DNA from: Anisodus tanguticus
Lineage: Eukaryota > Streptophyta > Magnoliopsida > Solanales > Solanaceae
DNA length: 64,000 nt
Reading direction: 5' to 3'
Assembly: GCA_034509755.1 (NCBI GenBank)
Contig: CM067541.1
Location: forward strand, 22,432,001-22,496,000
Both the position numbers and the translations under genes were made by a program. Positions 46,398 through 57,714 of this stretch are shown here, piece after piece. Under the pieces are notes generated by a model. It was not told the DNA's origin and searched no databases. It worked only from the letters and a program-made list of their open reading frames with translations. Position 1 is the first letter of the stretch; each line of letters starts with the position of its first letter.

Positions 46398-49300
46398 CGG
46401 ATAACCGCAAGTTAGCGAATCTTAAAGGATATCTAACCCCTTCCCTTTAGGATAATAGAGAACCCTTACCCAGAATCTCATAGTTTCGCAGACCTTAACC
46501 GGAGTTCATTTTTTAGCATTTATGTTAACATTTAGGTGTCCTAATTCACCTTAGAATAATTAGGTGGTGACTCCTCAAACATTTTTAATTAATTACAGGG
46601 AAAACGCCCGTGCGTCACGAATGTTGGTAAAAAAATGAACACGCACACCCCTAAATTTACCTCTACATCTACGAGGGCCGAGGGTACATCTATCACTCCT
46701 GTATCCACCCCTTGCAGGACCTCAAATTGGGTCTGGAGGACAGTATAGTCCCAAAGTAAGGTGGCCCTATGCCGCTCAGCTGCCCGACGAAGTGTCAGCC
46801 GTTAGTTATGAGCTCGAACACGGGCACGAAAAGCCACATGCGCCTGCATCCGCACGCGAGAAACATCTCGATCAACCTCAGCTCGGACCATTATCTCCCC
46901 AATTAATTGGAGAGCCTAGGTCATGATTTGGAAGGTCTCCTCTCTAGCTGCCAGCGCCTGATTGGCCTCCTCTAAACTCCCCTCTAGGGTAGTCCTCCAT
47001 TCCATGAGATCCCTATGCTCAGCTCGGAGATGGTCAACCTCATCCTGGAGACGTCGGTTCTCCTCCGCCAACCTCTCTGCACTAGAGGGTGAAGGCGTGT
47101 TCTTGAAACACTCAATGGTGGAGGAAACGATAGCATGCCCCTGAAAGAGGAAGATAGACAGAATAATCTTAGCTTATACACTCTAGTTGGAAGTAAAATG
47201 TGTGATGAAAAAAACTCAAAATTACCTGAAGGAAGATATCTACAAGGTGGGCCAAGGAGGCTTTGAGGCCGAGGTCAGAACTAGCAATAGGTGGGGAGGA
47301 ACCCAAGGACCTGCGCCCGAATCACTGCCTCCCGCTCTTTCGGATTGTCCTTCGCTGACTCTCGGCTCTCGGACAGCTTCGGTTGAGGGGGGCCTCACAC
47401 CCCCGGATGCTTCAATTTCTTCTTCATCGTCTTCTATGAGGACCACCTTATGTCCATCCTCCCTATTAAGCTCGCCAAAGCGATGGCGTGTTCTCACACG
47501 CGAGCTGATCCTAAAGGTAGACACTCCAGCATTATCTGAAAGCCTTCGCTTCCTGCTTTCCCTGGCCTCTGTGGCGGCCTTAGCGATACGTGCTCGGGCT
47601 TCGTCCTGAAATGGCACCTTCCTGGATGAACCCCCTCGAGCAGAGAGGCCTTCAGGGAAGAGAATGAGAAGGGAAGTCAGAGAGACACATCAACATACAA
47701 TAGGTGAAGATGAAGAGTCGACAAAAGAGGAAAGACTCACCATGACTTTTTCTCCTCCACTTATAAGCGAAAATGGCTCTCCACTTTAGCTCAGTTCCAT
47801 GAGAGGCATGGAGCAGGCCCATCACCCAGCCAAAGACATCTGGCAGGGGCTCGGGGACAACGAGGGCTGCTGCAAAAACAAAGGGCAATGTAGTCAGGAA
47901 AAGACCAAAAGAAATAAGAGAGAATGAGAAGAAGATTACTTACGAGCGTTGTTCTAATGCTCGGGAGAGGAACAAAATTGGTGCCCTGAAGGCGGTAGGT
48001 AGGAATCTTCACAAATCGATCACATCATCCCCGGTCGTGATCATCTTCAGCATTTGTAATCAGGGCTCTGGAGCCCCGAAAAGCTAAATTGACTATTCCC
48101 ATGAGGAGTACCCGGAGGGAATAGAGATGGATCACGTGATCCAAAGTAAACAGAATATGGGCGAGATCCGCCAAGTGCTGCAAGAAGCAAACTATTCTCC
48201 ACGTCTGTAGGGCCAACTACCCCGGAAAGAAGCCATAGCGATGACAAAAGGACTCAATTACCCTATGGATCAGGAGGCTAAATCTGATGGTGAATGAATA
48301 GGTGTAAATAAGCGACATTCCTGGGATGTGTTGAGTAATACTAGCATTTGACGGAAGAGGAAAAACATCCACATCCGGGCCCCATCAGTAGTCGATGCGA
48401 ACTTGAGGGATAATCGAGTCATTAATCAATGAGGTCATCTCATCCACAGACTCGTAGCGAAGGTTTACCTGAAAGTCCCTCTTAAAGTTGAAGTTAGAAA
48501 GGATAATTCAGAAGCCGTAGAACCTAGGTCTATAGCCCGGGTGACACTGGGTGATGACAGTCAACAGCGGTGTGGACCTAGTTCTGCCCTCATTCTGGCG
48601 AGAGTCAGACCACCAGAAGTACCAGAAGAAGATGAAGAAGAAGTAAACATTTTTTTAGGATAGGAAGTGAAAGGGCAGGAAACTGAAGTTGCTAGAAAAA
48701 GAAGGTTAAAGATGAAAATGAGGAAAAGTGATCGCGGTTGCTGGTTTATATAGCCAAGAGAACAGTCATTAATCTTGAAAATCGAAGAGGTGTACCTGAT
48801 TAGCAAATGTCAATCGATGTCTCATAAGGGGCGTCGTCGAATGAGTAATTGTGCGCATTCAATGATCGCTTGACGAAACGTCTGATTGAGGGAAAGGATG
48901 TGACGTTTTGGTTCTCTCGAAAAGGTTTTCTGAAAAGGCGCATAGACTCTTCCACTTTCCGGTCCCATGAGTTCAAGGGTCCTAAAAATTAGGGGACTAT
49001 CTGTATTGGATAGAAATGCATCTGGAGATGTTAAGCGTATACAAGAAGTTTAATGGTTCCGAAAACCCCCAACATTCCCAAAGGAGCTTCACAGTTGTCC
49101 TCCATTTCCAACAACTCTCGTCACATCAGCCTCCCTAGATCAGAGTGTCACGGCGCGCGTGGGCCCAATGACGTCATTAGGCTCACGTCGTCACAACTTT
49201 CTGGGGTCGTTATAGTGTAAGTTTTGTCCTTTATATGCAAGACTTGGAAGATAAGGAAAGACACATTGTATTTTATCTAAGCTCACACTTGTAACCAAGA

Positions 49301-49559
49301 TCTCTCTCAAGCTAATACACCATTTTCAGCTTCGGCTCTTGCTTGATTCGTAACTCATTTTTAGATCTTAACTTATTGATTCATTTTACTTACTTATTAT
49401 CGTATTTCACTTGCACATTGTTGTCACATACCCGTAATCTAATCAGCCATTCCGGACTCATTTAAGGTCTTCGGATAGGATACGACCTACTTGTCTTTTA
49501 ACCATTATATACAAATCTCTAATTGTATTTTTGGTTAAAATCATTTTTACCGGAAAACA
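46398..49559 (-). mobile_element. Truncated gypsy-type LTR element replacing the start of GAUT exon 8
   Basis: Homology to copy 1 stops at 'aagtgtttac' (46398) and resumes at 'attggttaccaaacaagg' (49560). The first 130 bases of exon 8 and its acceptor are gone. On the minus strand the right edge begins TGTTTTCCGG, like an LTR start. A TATA-like CTATATAAACC (48753-48743) precedes an ATG at 48650 starting MFTSSSSSSGTSGG. No RT, integrase or second LTR is present. The left part (46410-46600) holds the 'caccacctaatta' block seen at 3.3 kb. Confidence 0.7.
46700..48650 (-). pseudogene. Gypsy-type gag-like ORF remains
   Basis: In shifting frames from 48650 downward: MFTSSSSSSGTSGGLTLARM, then 'RIDYWWGPDVDVFPLPS', 'GMSLIYTYSFTIRF', 'FCHRYG', 'TLDHVIHLYSLRVL' and 'EDDHDRG'. 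This order matches the N-terminal 'putative gypsy type transposon' domain of Solanaceae elements as I remember it. A Glu/Arg/Ala-rich segment follows (47617-47240). Frame changes and stops throughout. The plus-strand frame 47187-47609 is its antisense shadow. Confidence 0.6.
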
Positions 49560-50104
49560 AATTGGTTACCAAACAAGGATATTCTGCAGAATCAAGAGTC
49601 TCTTGATCCAAGATACACTTCTCCGCTGAATCACCTACGCTTTTATCTGCCTGATATGTTTCCTTGTCTCAACAAGATAGTGCTCCTTGACCATGATGTG
49701 GTTGTGAAAAGGAATCTTAGCGGACTTTGGTGCATCAACATGAAGGGCAAAGTGAATGGTGCGGTGGAGACTTATCTTGAAGGCGAGCCTTCGTTCCCTC
49801 GAATGGATATGCTCAGCAATTTCACTGACCCCATGGTGGCAACGAAATTTGACGTGAAATCATGCACATGGGTGTTTGGGATAAATATGTTTGATGTGCA
49901 GGAGTGGAGGAAGCAAAACCTGACTGGGGTCTATCGCAAGTACTTAGAGCTGGTATAGATCTATATCCTATTGTGTGTTAATTACTTGTGGAATTGATTA
50001 ATGATAACTGATGAGTCTTAGGTTGTTCTACAAGTATGGTCCTTATACAAAAATATATTGAATGTCTAACTGAATATTTGTTACATAAAAATAACCATGA
50101 TTTA

Positions 50105-50470
50105 GGGTGTGTTTGGTCAGAATGTTTTTCATGAAAAATGTTTTCTTGGAAAACACGTGGATTTCTTACTTATTTTCTAGTGTTTGGTAAGTATGCAATT
50201 TTTTTTATCTCAAGAGCATTTACGTGCAATCTATCAAAACACTATGGGGTTGGATGGGGTGGGGGGTAGGGTTCTGGAGTGGCGGTGGCTGGTATGGTCA
50301 AAGGGTGGGGGTGGAGGAGACGATGAACTTGAAATGTCATTTATGAAACTTGTTTTCCTTATTTTCATTAACGAAGTCATTTTTCTCATTTTCAGGGAAC
50401 TTGTTTTCCTACCGAAAATATTTTCCAATATATATTGACCAATCAAGCATGGGAAAATTGAAAAACACCA
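50105..50470. mobile_element. MITE in intron 8 of copy 2 (orthologue of 19715-20043)
   Basis: Starts 'gggtgtgtttggtcagaatg' and ends near 'gaaaaacaccaatagg', with the same 'ttttctagtgtttggtaagt' interior as copy 1. More diverged at its right end. Confidence 0.65.
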
Positions 50471-50870
50471 ATAGGTTTTCATTTATTTTTAGATATTTTC
50501 TATAGTAATGTGTTTATTTAATGTCTTGTTTTATAGCTGCTTTGTTTTGTACTCCTATTCTTCACTGCCTCACTTTTAGTGCATGCCATTATGTAGGGAA
50601 GTAATAGACCATTAATGAAAGCTGGTACATTACCCATCGGTTGGATGACCTTTTACAAACATACACGAGCTATATCGGAGATGGCACGTCTTAGGGTTGG
50701 GGTACGAATCTGATGTGAAGCTGAACGAAATCGAGCAAGCAGTTGGGATTCATTACGACGGAGTCATGAAACCATGGTTAGAGATCGGACTTCAGAAGTT
50801 CAAGCCTTACTGGAAGAAACACGCTCGGTATGAACATCCCTTTTTGCGACAGTGCAATATTCAAGACTAG

Positions 50871-51681
50871 AAATTGGATCCTTTAGTAATAGGTTGAGTT
50901 CCACTTCACCACAATTACGTAGTGTAGGAACCCCTCACGTTCACCTTATTCTTTCACACATTGATCCCACAATTTTTTCCTTGTAAAGTCCAACTTTTAC
51001 ACCCTCCATCCCACGTTTATTTCCTGCTCAACGGTCACAGAAATTTATCCCCACACTAGCTATAACTTGGGACCTAATATTGGCGTGTCCCCGAGATTCT
51101 TGTAATTCTTGGACTTGCCTGTATATTGATCTTGTACAATGCTAAAAAGTGTTTCTTATGGTTTACCTATTGTAGGTGAGACATGAAATATATATTCTTT
51201 GAGACATTTGCCTCACTTCTTTCTGACATATATATTGTTGGAAAGAACTTATAAGATGCATATTTTTAACCATGCGGATCGGGAACTCGTGACACAACTA
51301 ATTAGGATTCATGTTGTAGAAACCCACCACTATGGGGGGGGGGTTTAGCGCTCTTTATTGAGGACTTCATTCTTTTAAGTGTCAAACTCGTGATCTCTTG
51401 TAAAGGATAAAAGAACATTTACGATTCTAGCACACTCCATGTTGATGTATTATGCATATATCTATACATGATTTTAAAGAACTCGATTTGAATACCAAGA
51501 TAAGTTATAATCAAAATTAAGATGCATTGCACTTATAAACATTTGAAATAGAAGAAACGATAGATACATTATTACTAGCTAGAACAACCCCCCCCCCCCC
51601 CATAAAAAACACTTTACAATCAAAAAAGGAAAACGGGCTACCCTCCGTTAATTGTTGTGATCAAATTTATCATTGTTGTTA
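50871..51681. other. 3' intergenic region of copy 2
   Basis: Aligns base by base with 20451-21355 for several hundred bases, apart from small indels and a poly-C run at 51590-51601. No gene. Confidence 0.7.
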
Positions 51682-52454
51682 TCAGAATGGGCTAGATTTC
51701 AACGGCCTCATAGTTATAACACACTCTTCTTTTAAGGATTTTCCTCGAGCATCCCTACTTTAGCCTTTCCCTTGATGTCAATTTCAAAGGATTTGATTGT
51801 TGGTATGTTCTCATGATCATCTGGAGTTTTGATCACAATTCCTTTGTCACTACTGGTTGCTGCTTTATTCTTCATCCCCATGCTTTTTGGAGGATGCATT
51901 TCTGATTTGCCTTTTGCCTTGATCTTTTTGTGTTGTGCTGCAAAAAGATTGAACAATCATTAAACACCACATAATTAATGGATTCAAACAACCTATTTAG
52001 TTTAATGGATTCAAACTCTATTATTTGTACTTATTTAATGAAATTTTAACACATATATAGGATTTGAGTCAAGGTTATTGCGTTCGGATAAACTCGTACG
52101 TCCTTAACTACATCTGTTGATCTTCAACAGCATAAGCATGAAGGATGGTGCATTACGTGAGTATGTAGTCACATTATGAGGTGGAGCTATATGGTCAAAA
52201 TGAGGTCCAACTGAATTCCCTTAGTCGAAAACTTACGCTCGAAATCAAAAACTTACGCTCTACATACAAACAAGATAAAACTATTTTTTCATTTATATAT
52301 AAATTATTGAATCTCCTCCGTATAAGAAAATATTCTAGTATAACATCAAAGTTTTTCTTGAATTTTACTTTAGTTCATAGCTAGTTTGAAATCAATGTGT
52401 GTAGCATTCTTACTTTTTTTTCCTTAATACTCTTATTAAAATTCTTAGATCTGT

Positions 52455-52535
52455 CACTACTAAACACTATTTAAAAAATTACAAAATATGTCGTCAATCC
52501 TATTTAGTGACGAAATAGCAGAATATCATAAAAAA
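52455..52535. mobile_element. Truncated CACTA MITE beside copia-4
   Basis: Left part of the MITE also found whole at 55543-55685; it breaks off at 'tcataaaaaaag' where copia-4 begins. The 110 bases from about 52412 to here duplicate 55499-55620. Confidence 0.7.
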
Positions 52536-54030
52536 AGTGGGGTGTGGGGGCAGGGGGCTGGTCGACGGGGGCAGTGGAGGTGTTCGATGGGTTCAGTGGG
52601 TTGTGGGGCACTGGGTGTGGTCGACGGGGGCAATGGGGTGGTCGCGGGAAAGTTGGCGGGGGCTGTGGGCAGTGAGTCGTACTACTAGCTCCATGTATTA
52701 CATTTCTAGTGAGAGGGGAATTGTCTGAATCGTCAAGGAAGCCATAGTCAGTGACTTAAAATTTTCGGACGTTTGCAAATGGGAAAATGTTCTCCTCGAA
52801 TGTGACATGGCGAGAGACTAGGATTTTATTAGTGGACAAATCATAGCATAAGTACCCCCTATGATTCGACGGAAAACCCAAAAAAATGTAAGGAGTAGTC
52901 CTAAGTGTTAATTTGTGAGGGGCCGTGGAGGCGAGATTCGGGTAGCATAGACAAATAAAAATATAAAAGTGACCATAAGAAGGGATCCGACATAAGAGAA
53001 TTTCGATTGAAGTTTTATTTTGAAGAGTACATGTTGGTAATATATTGAGAAGGTATGCTGCCATGTCCAATGCGTAGACCCAAAATGAAGGGGGATGGAA
53101 GCATGGAAGAACATAGTGCGGATCTTATTGTTGATGGTGCGCAGGATTCTTTCGGCTTTACCATTTTGAGGTGAGGTATAGGGGCAGGAATACCGAAATA
53201 CCATGACATTGTCCGTACAAAATTTATGAAAGGGAAAATTGTCAAACTCACTGTCATTATCACATTGAAATATTTTGATGTTCCTCTCAAATTGGGTTTT
53301 AACATATGCTTGAAATTCAAGAAAATTGAGTAAACTTGGGAGTTATATTTTAGAGGATAAACCCAAAGGAAATGAGAGAAGTCGTCCAAAAATATCAAAT
53401 AATATTTGTGACCCAGTTTGCTAGTAATGGGAGATGTCCATAAATCTGCATGAATGATATCAAAAGGAGAAAAGGTTACACTTAATGAAGATTGAAAAAG
53501 AAGTCTAACATGCTTTCCTAAAGGACAAGAGTAGCAGGCGTGGGTAAATTTCCCTTTATTACATTGAATGAATTTTTGACTTCTACGAAAATTAAAAACT
53601 GGTGCTCCCGGGTGCCCGAGTCTACTGTGCCAAGTTCGTGGAGAGATTGCAGCTAGAGAGGTTTGTGGATTGACACTTGCAGCGGAATTGGATGAGAAAG
53701 GATATAGGTCCCCCACACTATTGTATCTCGTAAGAGTTGTCCCCGTACGTAGGTCCTTCACAGAAAAAACAAAAGGATCAAACTCAATAGATACATAATT
53801 GTCACTAGCAAATTTCCTAATAGATATTAAGTTTTTAATGATGTTAGGAGCATATAGGACATTTTTAGGATAAATGGAGGGTGGGGTGGTGGTGTTTGAG
53901 TGGTACCATAGCCTTAAATTAGAATGCGATTGCTATTTCCAACCAAAATAAATTGAGGATTGTTCAAATACAATAGTTGAGGGACATTACCGGAGTCAAG
54001 GTGGGATATGGCACCCGTATTTATGTACCA
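52536..54030 (-). pseudogene. Copia-4 protease, integrase and Pro-rich linker
   Basis: Protease reads 'WYINTGAISHLD' with Asn for the catalytic Asp. Then 'TWHSRLGHPGAPV', CYSCPLGKH, 'IIHADLWTSPI', 'HTSPQNGKAER'-type motif (here PYTSPQNGKAER) and 'FLGFPSNHRGYLCYDLSTNK'. 52756-52536 decodes to a Pro/His-rich linker (PQPPPTFPRPPHCP), which explains the G-rich plus strand. Frameshifts near 53200 and stops near 52755. Confidence 0.85.
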
Positions 54031-55177
54031 TGCATCGTCGGCTTGCTGGAGATTCATAGTATTGTAGGTCTAACTCGGTTTGGTAGGGATCATTAGACCG
54101 TATGTGTGCTGTTGTTGTTGGGCCATAGAGAAATGGGCCTGGTGCGATTGACCCGTGTGGTGTGAGCGTGGAGGAGGGCCCAGTATGCTCGATATCGGAT
54201 ATGGACCCGTGTGTTGGGCCAGGGCGGTTGGGTAAGGGAACGAGAGGAGGCCTAATATCCGGGGGTTGGCCACGACATTGGGCTGGCCCACGAAAAAGGG
54301 GATTGGGCCTGCCGTGGCTATCCACCGAAATTGGACTGGCTTCCACGACCTCTTCCTCTGTCGTTGCGCCCGTTACCGCGGCCTCGGCCCCTGCCACTAC
54401 CTCTGCCACCGCGCTGATATTGGTGGTCCGCGTGTTGTGGTGGTCCGGCTGGTGCAGCGGTGGTCGACGGGCATCAACTACCAACGCCTTCTGATTGTGT
54501 TTGTCTTGTTCGGCACGTCTAGTATCCTCCAATAGTAATTGTGATCGGGCCTTGTTGAAACTAGGGAGGGGATCAGCATGTTGGATCATCGTAGCAAGTG
54601 TATCGTACTCACCATTTGGCAAACCATTAATTAGTGGTAGAACCATCTTTGTTTTTGAAATCGGATTGCCAGTATTAGATAATTGGTCTGCAACTAATTC
54701 CAATTGTTTACAATAGTCGGACATATTAGCAAAATTCTCAAGACGGGTATTACTAAATTGCTCCTCCAGATACACAACACGTGTGTATTTGTTGTCTTGA
54801 ATGATTTCCTCTAGCCTTGTCCATAATTCATGAGCTAAAGCACATGTCTTCATAATAGTATGAAGTAAATCATTGGATATGGTGTCATATATCCATTGTT
54901 TGACGATTGCATCCAGTCGCTTCCACGTCGGATTGTCGACGTCGGGTGGACGAGGTGTGGTGGCATCGATGTTATCAAGGACATTGTATGCACAAGCATG
55001 TATTTGAAATAGTTCAACCCACGATGAGTATTGTTCATCCTCTTGATCAAGAACCAAAGGGATAAAGTTCTTGATATTTGTTATGGCAAAGGCCGGATGA
55101 AAGGTGTTAGGAGATGAGGAGAGAGGAGGAGGATGTGTGACGTCGTGGGTGGAGGAGGAATATTCGGGAGAAGCCAT
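53996..55177 (-). CDS. Copia-4 gag, long intact reading frame (393 aa)
   Basis: Longest open frame in the window. Starts MASPEYSSSTHDVTHPPPL, then the copia gag region ('NIKNFIPLVLDQEDEQYSSW', 'RLDAIVKQWIYDTISNDLLH', 'EEIIQDNKYTRVVYLEEQF', 'YCKQLELVADQLSN'), a Val/Glu/Ala-rich stretch and a Pro-rich spacer. It ends by running into a shifted frame at the protease. No CCHC knuckle. Gag forms the virus-like particle of the element; this copy lacks the rest and cannot move on its own. Confidence 0.8.
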   Translation of the reverse strand: MASPEYSSSTHDVTHPPPLSSSPNTFHPAFAITNIKNFIPLVLDQEDEQYSSWVELFQIHACAYNVLDNIDATTPRPPDVDNPTWKRLDAIVKQWIYDTISNDLLHTIMKTCALAHELWTRLEEIIQDNKYTRVVYLEEQFSNTRLENFANMSDYCKQLELVADQLSNTGNPISKTKMVLPLINGLPNGEYDTLATMIQHADPLPSFNKARSQLLLEDTRRAEQDKHNQKALVVDARRPPLHQPDHHNTRTTNISAVAEVVAGAEAAVTGATTEEEVVEASPISVDSHGRPNPLFRGPAQCRGQPPDIRPPLVPLPNRPGPTHGSISDIEHTGPSSTLTPHGSIAPGPFLYGPTTTAHIRSNDPYQTELDLQYYESPASRRCMVHKYGCHIPP

Positions 55178-55310
55178 GAATATTGGTTGTTCGGCGATGC
55201 AAAAAGAATGGGGGGGGGGGGGAAGGAAGCCGGTAGGTTTTAGGGTAGTTTGGCTTCTGATACCATATAGAATTGTGTAATTCTTCTTGTCCGGATTCTT
55301 CTCATTAATG

Positions 55311-55314
<4 letters not shown>

Positions 55315-55390
<76 letters not shown>
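55315..55390. repeat. (AT)n microsatellite in copia-4 LTR
   Basis: About 37 AT repeats in the only LTR of copia-4; probably expanded after insertion. Confidence 0.95.
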
Positions 55391-55542
55391 TTTTATTAGA
55401 ATTACACCAAAATAACTACTTTACATAATTACTTTACATAATTACACCAAAATAACAATTACAGAATATATTGAGAATATAAATGTATTCTCTATCATTT
55501 ACTTTTTCCCCTTAATACTTTTATTAGAATTCTTAGATCTGT

Positions 55543-55685
55543 CACTACTAAACACTATTTAAAAAATTGCAAAATCCGTTGTCAATCCTATTTAGTGACG
55601 AAATAGTAGGTTATCATAAAAATATTATATTAACTATGAGCAACTTAGCAAAGAAGTCTGTAACAAATCCAACTTTTTAGTAGTG
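55543..55685. mobile_element. CACTA-type MITE, copy 2
   Basis: Begins 'cactactaaacactattt' and ends 'aactttttagtagtg'; about 12-base inverted termini. Orthologue of 26879-27020. Confidence 0.78.
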
Positions 55686-56091
55686 AATAATTGTAAATAA
55701 CACGAGAAATGTAGGGGGTGTATAAGAAATACTTATATGATATATAGTTGACCTTTAGTTCCGGCAGGTCGTATAATGCTTAGGGCACGCTGCAAAGCTG
55801 GACTCTTGATTGTTGATGATATAGCTTCATTTGGCCTCATGGTCCTAATTACATTTCCTTCCACCTTCTCCACTAGTTCTTTGTCCTTAATACTACTTGT
55901 GTTTTTCACTGGTGGTGCCTTGGTGGCTTCTTTGATGAATGTGCTAATGGAGTCCTTGGAGAAGCCATTGGAGTTGATTGATCAACCCAAAAAAAAGAGA
56001 CAAATACCCTTTTGTTTGTTATATATCCGACAAGAATATAAACACATCATGTATATATGTGTAAGAAATAATATATTTAATATATATACAC

Positions 56092-56600
56092 CCCATGATT
56101 TTTCGACAAAGGTGTTCAACTGATCGATCACTCGTGAACCTAATGGAAGTGTTTGACCTATATATATATCCTTCGACCAAGGGTATTCAATTGATAAATA
56201 ACTTTAGAGTCCAGTAACAATATTTTAACTATATATATATATATATATATATATTACCTGCTTGATCATTCTAGAGCCCAATGATAAAAATTGACTTATA
56301 TACAACTTATGTTTTTAGGTGAAGATTGTTCAACTAAGCAATCACTCTTGAGACCAATAACGGTATTTAAACTGTATGCATCTTATAATTTTCTAGCGAA
56401 GAGTGTTAAATCGATCAGTCTTGAAACTTGTGATAATTTTTTTACCTATATGTATCCAGTGATTTCCTGGCGAAGGCTATTCAAATGATCGATCACCCTT
56501 GAGCCTATTGACGACAGTTGACCTATATACATCTTATGAATTTTCGACAAAAAATGTTCAATTGAGAAATCACTCATAAAGCTATGCGACTTCATCACTT
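56092..56600 (-). repeat. Exon-like tandem array of gene X, copy 2
   Basis: Parallels 27438-28000. The unit at about 56520-56455 (minus) reads QLSSIGSRVIDHLNSLRQE without a stop, and is continuous upstream with LLAYEYSRKVMKSHSFMSDF, suggesting what an ancestral 5' coding part looked like. Contains a (TA)n run at 56231-56255. Confidence 0.55.
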
Positions 56601-56649
56601 TTCTAGAGTATTCATATGCTAACAATGAAATCAAAGAGAGGAGGGGGTG

Positions 56650-57419
56650 GGAGAGATTAACTTACTTAAATTGAAGAAAATAAAGGAGAGAGATGTAGAA
56701 CTGTGGTGAATTTTTAAGGGAAGAAAGGATATTAAAGAGTTGAAAGGAAGTGGTTGTGATAATTAAGAGGTTATAATTTATATCGGTATGGCGGTGTTAC
56801 ATACATAATAAATAAGGTAAGTTTCTTGATTGAGTAAAAGTGTTATTTCACATTAAATGCAAATATCATCAAGAGAGTGATAAGTATGATTTGACAAAAC
56901 ATAAAAAAAAAGTCAACTAAGCATTCATGTAATATAAATGTCAATCAACACGAAATTGAGATATGCCAATTTTAAGAAACGTATTAAATAAAGCACCTTT
57001 ATTTTGTTTTGTGATATAATAGTTGAATGACTACATTTAGGATTTTTTTGGTTTGTAGTTATTCAGTTACTAAACCCCATTTAATTTGATTATTTTATTT
57101 TTGCATAGTAAAACTTAAGTTCATAAGGGAAGTTTTCTTATTTGCTCTCTATCAAAAGAAACTTTATTCTTACGGGTTGGTATAAAATATTTAGTTAAAA
57201 ATTGTAAAGTTTTTACTATTCTACTCAATGGCAGAGCCATTTTCGTCCAAGGCAAGTCAATTGACACTCCTTCACCAAAATAATTTATAATGATAATGAA
57301 AAGTATAATTTACAATTATGAAAAAGATCTTTTGAAAACGAGATCAAGGAAACAAAGTTATGACTCATTAATAGATTCAAACATATTCCAAAGTCATTTA
57401 ACTCAACTAAGTTCAACAT
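56650..57419. repeat. AT-rich array, copy 2, left part
   Basis: Aligns with 28030-28790 of copy 1. No coding. Interrupted by copia-5 at 'gttcaacat'. Confidence 0.7.
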
Positions 57420-57714
57420 TGAAAGAAATAATCATTTGATTATTTTCATTGATTGAAAGACTATACATACAAGTTACATATTTTCATAATAGGAGAATCA
57501 TATTCTTATTCTACTCCTAAAACCTTATTATACTTGGATACTAACTATACAATTATGGTAATACACATATTATGGTAAGTAAACAATATTAATTACATTA
57601 TAACATTACCTAAACTAGGATACTAAAAGACTACCTAATTTACACGGTACAAGGGTCCAGCCGAGAGCCCAATATACACATGTATATTGTGTGTACATTG
57701 TGCATAATTAACAT

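Larger units (their letters stand above)
32359..50870 (+). pseudogene. GAUT5/6-like pseudogene, copy 2 (no exon 1)
   Basis: Paralogue of the gene at 11.9-20.4 kb. Recognisable exons: 2 (32359-32393), 3 (33947-33988), 4 split by copia-2 (34083-34136 and 39205-39275), 5 (39366-39445), 6 (43055-43276), 7 (44647-45005), 8 partial (49560-49952), 9 (50597-50870). Defects: no promoter or exon 1; copia-2 in exon 4; part of exon 4 deleted; acceptor before exon 6 changed from CAG|GAA to CAAGAA; 11-base deletion in exon 6 giving a TGA; exon 7 acceptor AG changed to AC; 1-base insertion in exon 7; start of exon 8 replaced by a gypsy-type fragment; 2-base deletion in exon 9. Remaining exon 8 keeps the in-frame DHD motif (LLDHDVVVKR) and no internal stop. 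Introns hold copia-3, SINEs and nested MITEs. Not able to encode an enzyme. Confidence 0.93.
52536..55497 (-). mobile_element. Copia-4: 3'-truncated Ty1/copia
   Basis: Minus strand. One LTR is present (55266-55497, TGATAGAG...TTCTATA) with a long AT microsatellite. PBS TGGTATCAGAAG (55265-55254) is a good tRNA-iMet match. Gag, protease, integrase and the Pro-rich linker follow, then the element stops at 52536; RT, RNase H and the second LTR are missing. LTR start and the protease Asn resemble copia-1. Confidence 0.92.
51682..56157 (-). pseudogene. Gene X pseudogene, copy 2
   Basis: Matches gene X copy 1 exon by exon: 56157-56092, 55986-55753 and 51937-51682. Defects: first unit has an extra A (66 instead of 65 bases); acceptor of the next exon reads TTTGG|GTT instead of TTAG; a 2-base insertion follows 'ccaccaaggca' and shifts the frame after the SSKKPPR stretch; the last exon has a 24-base deletion and an early TAA after MLEENP (51734-51732). 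The last exon still reads AQHKKIKAKGKSEMHPPKSM. Copia-4 lies in the intron. Confidence 0.8.

Noticed and set aside
47187..47609. 140-residue plus-strand open frame
   Set aside because: Antisense of the Glu/Arg-rich minus-strand gag-like ORF; composition reflects the real strand.
52536..52700. G-rich stretch that looks like a G-quadruplex region or a short plus-strand gene
   Set aside because: On the minus strand it decodes to the Pro-rich linker between integrase and RT of copia-4, which explains the base composition.
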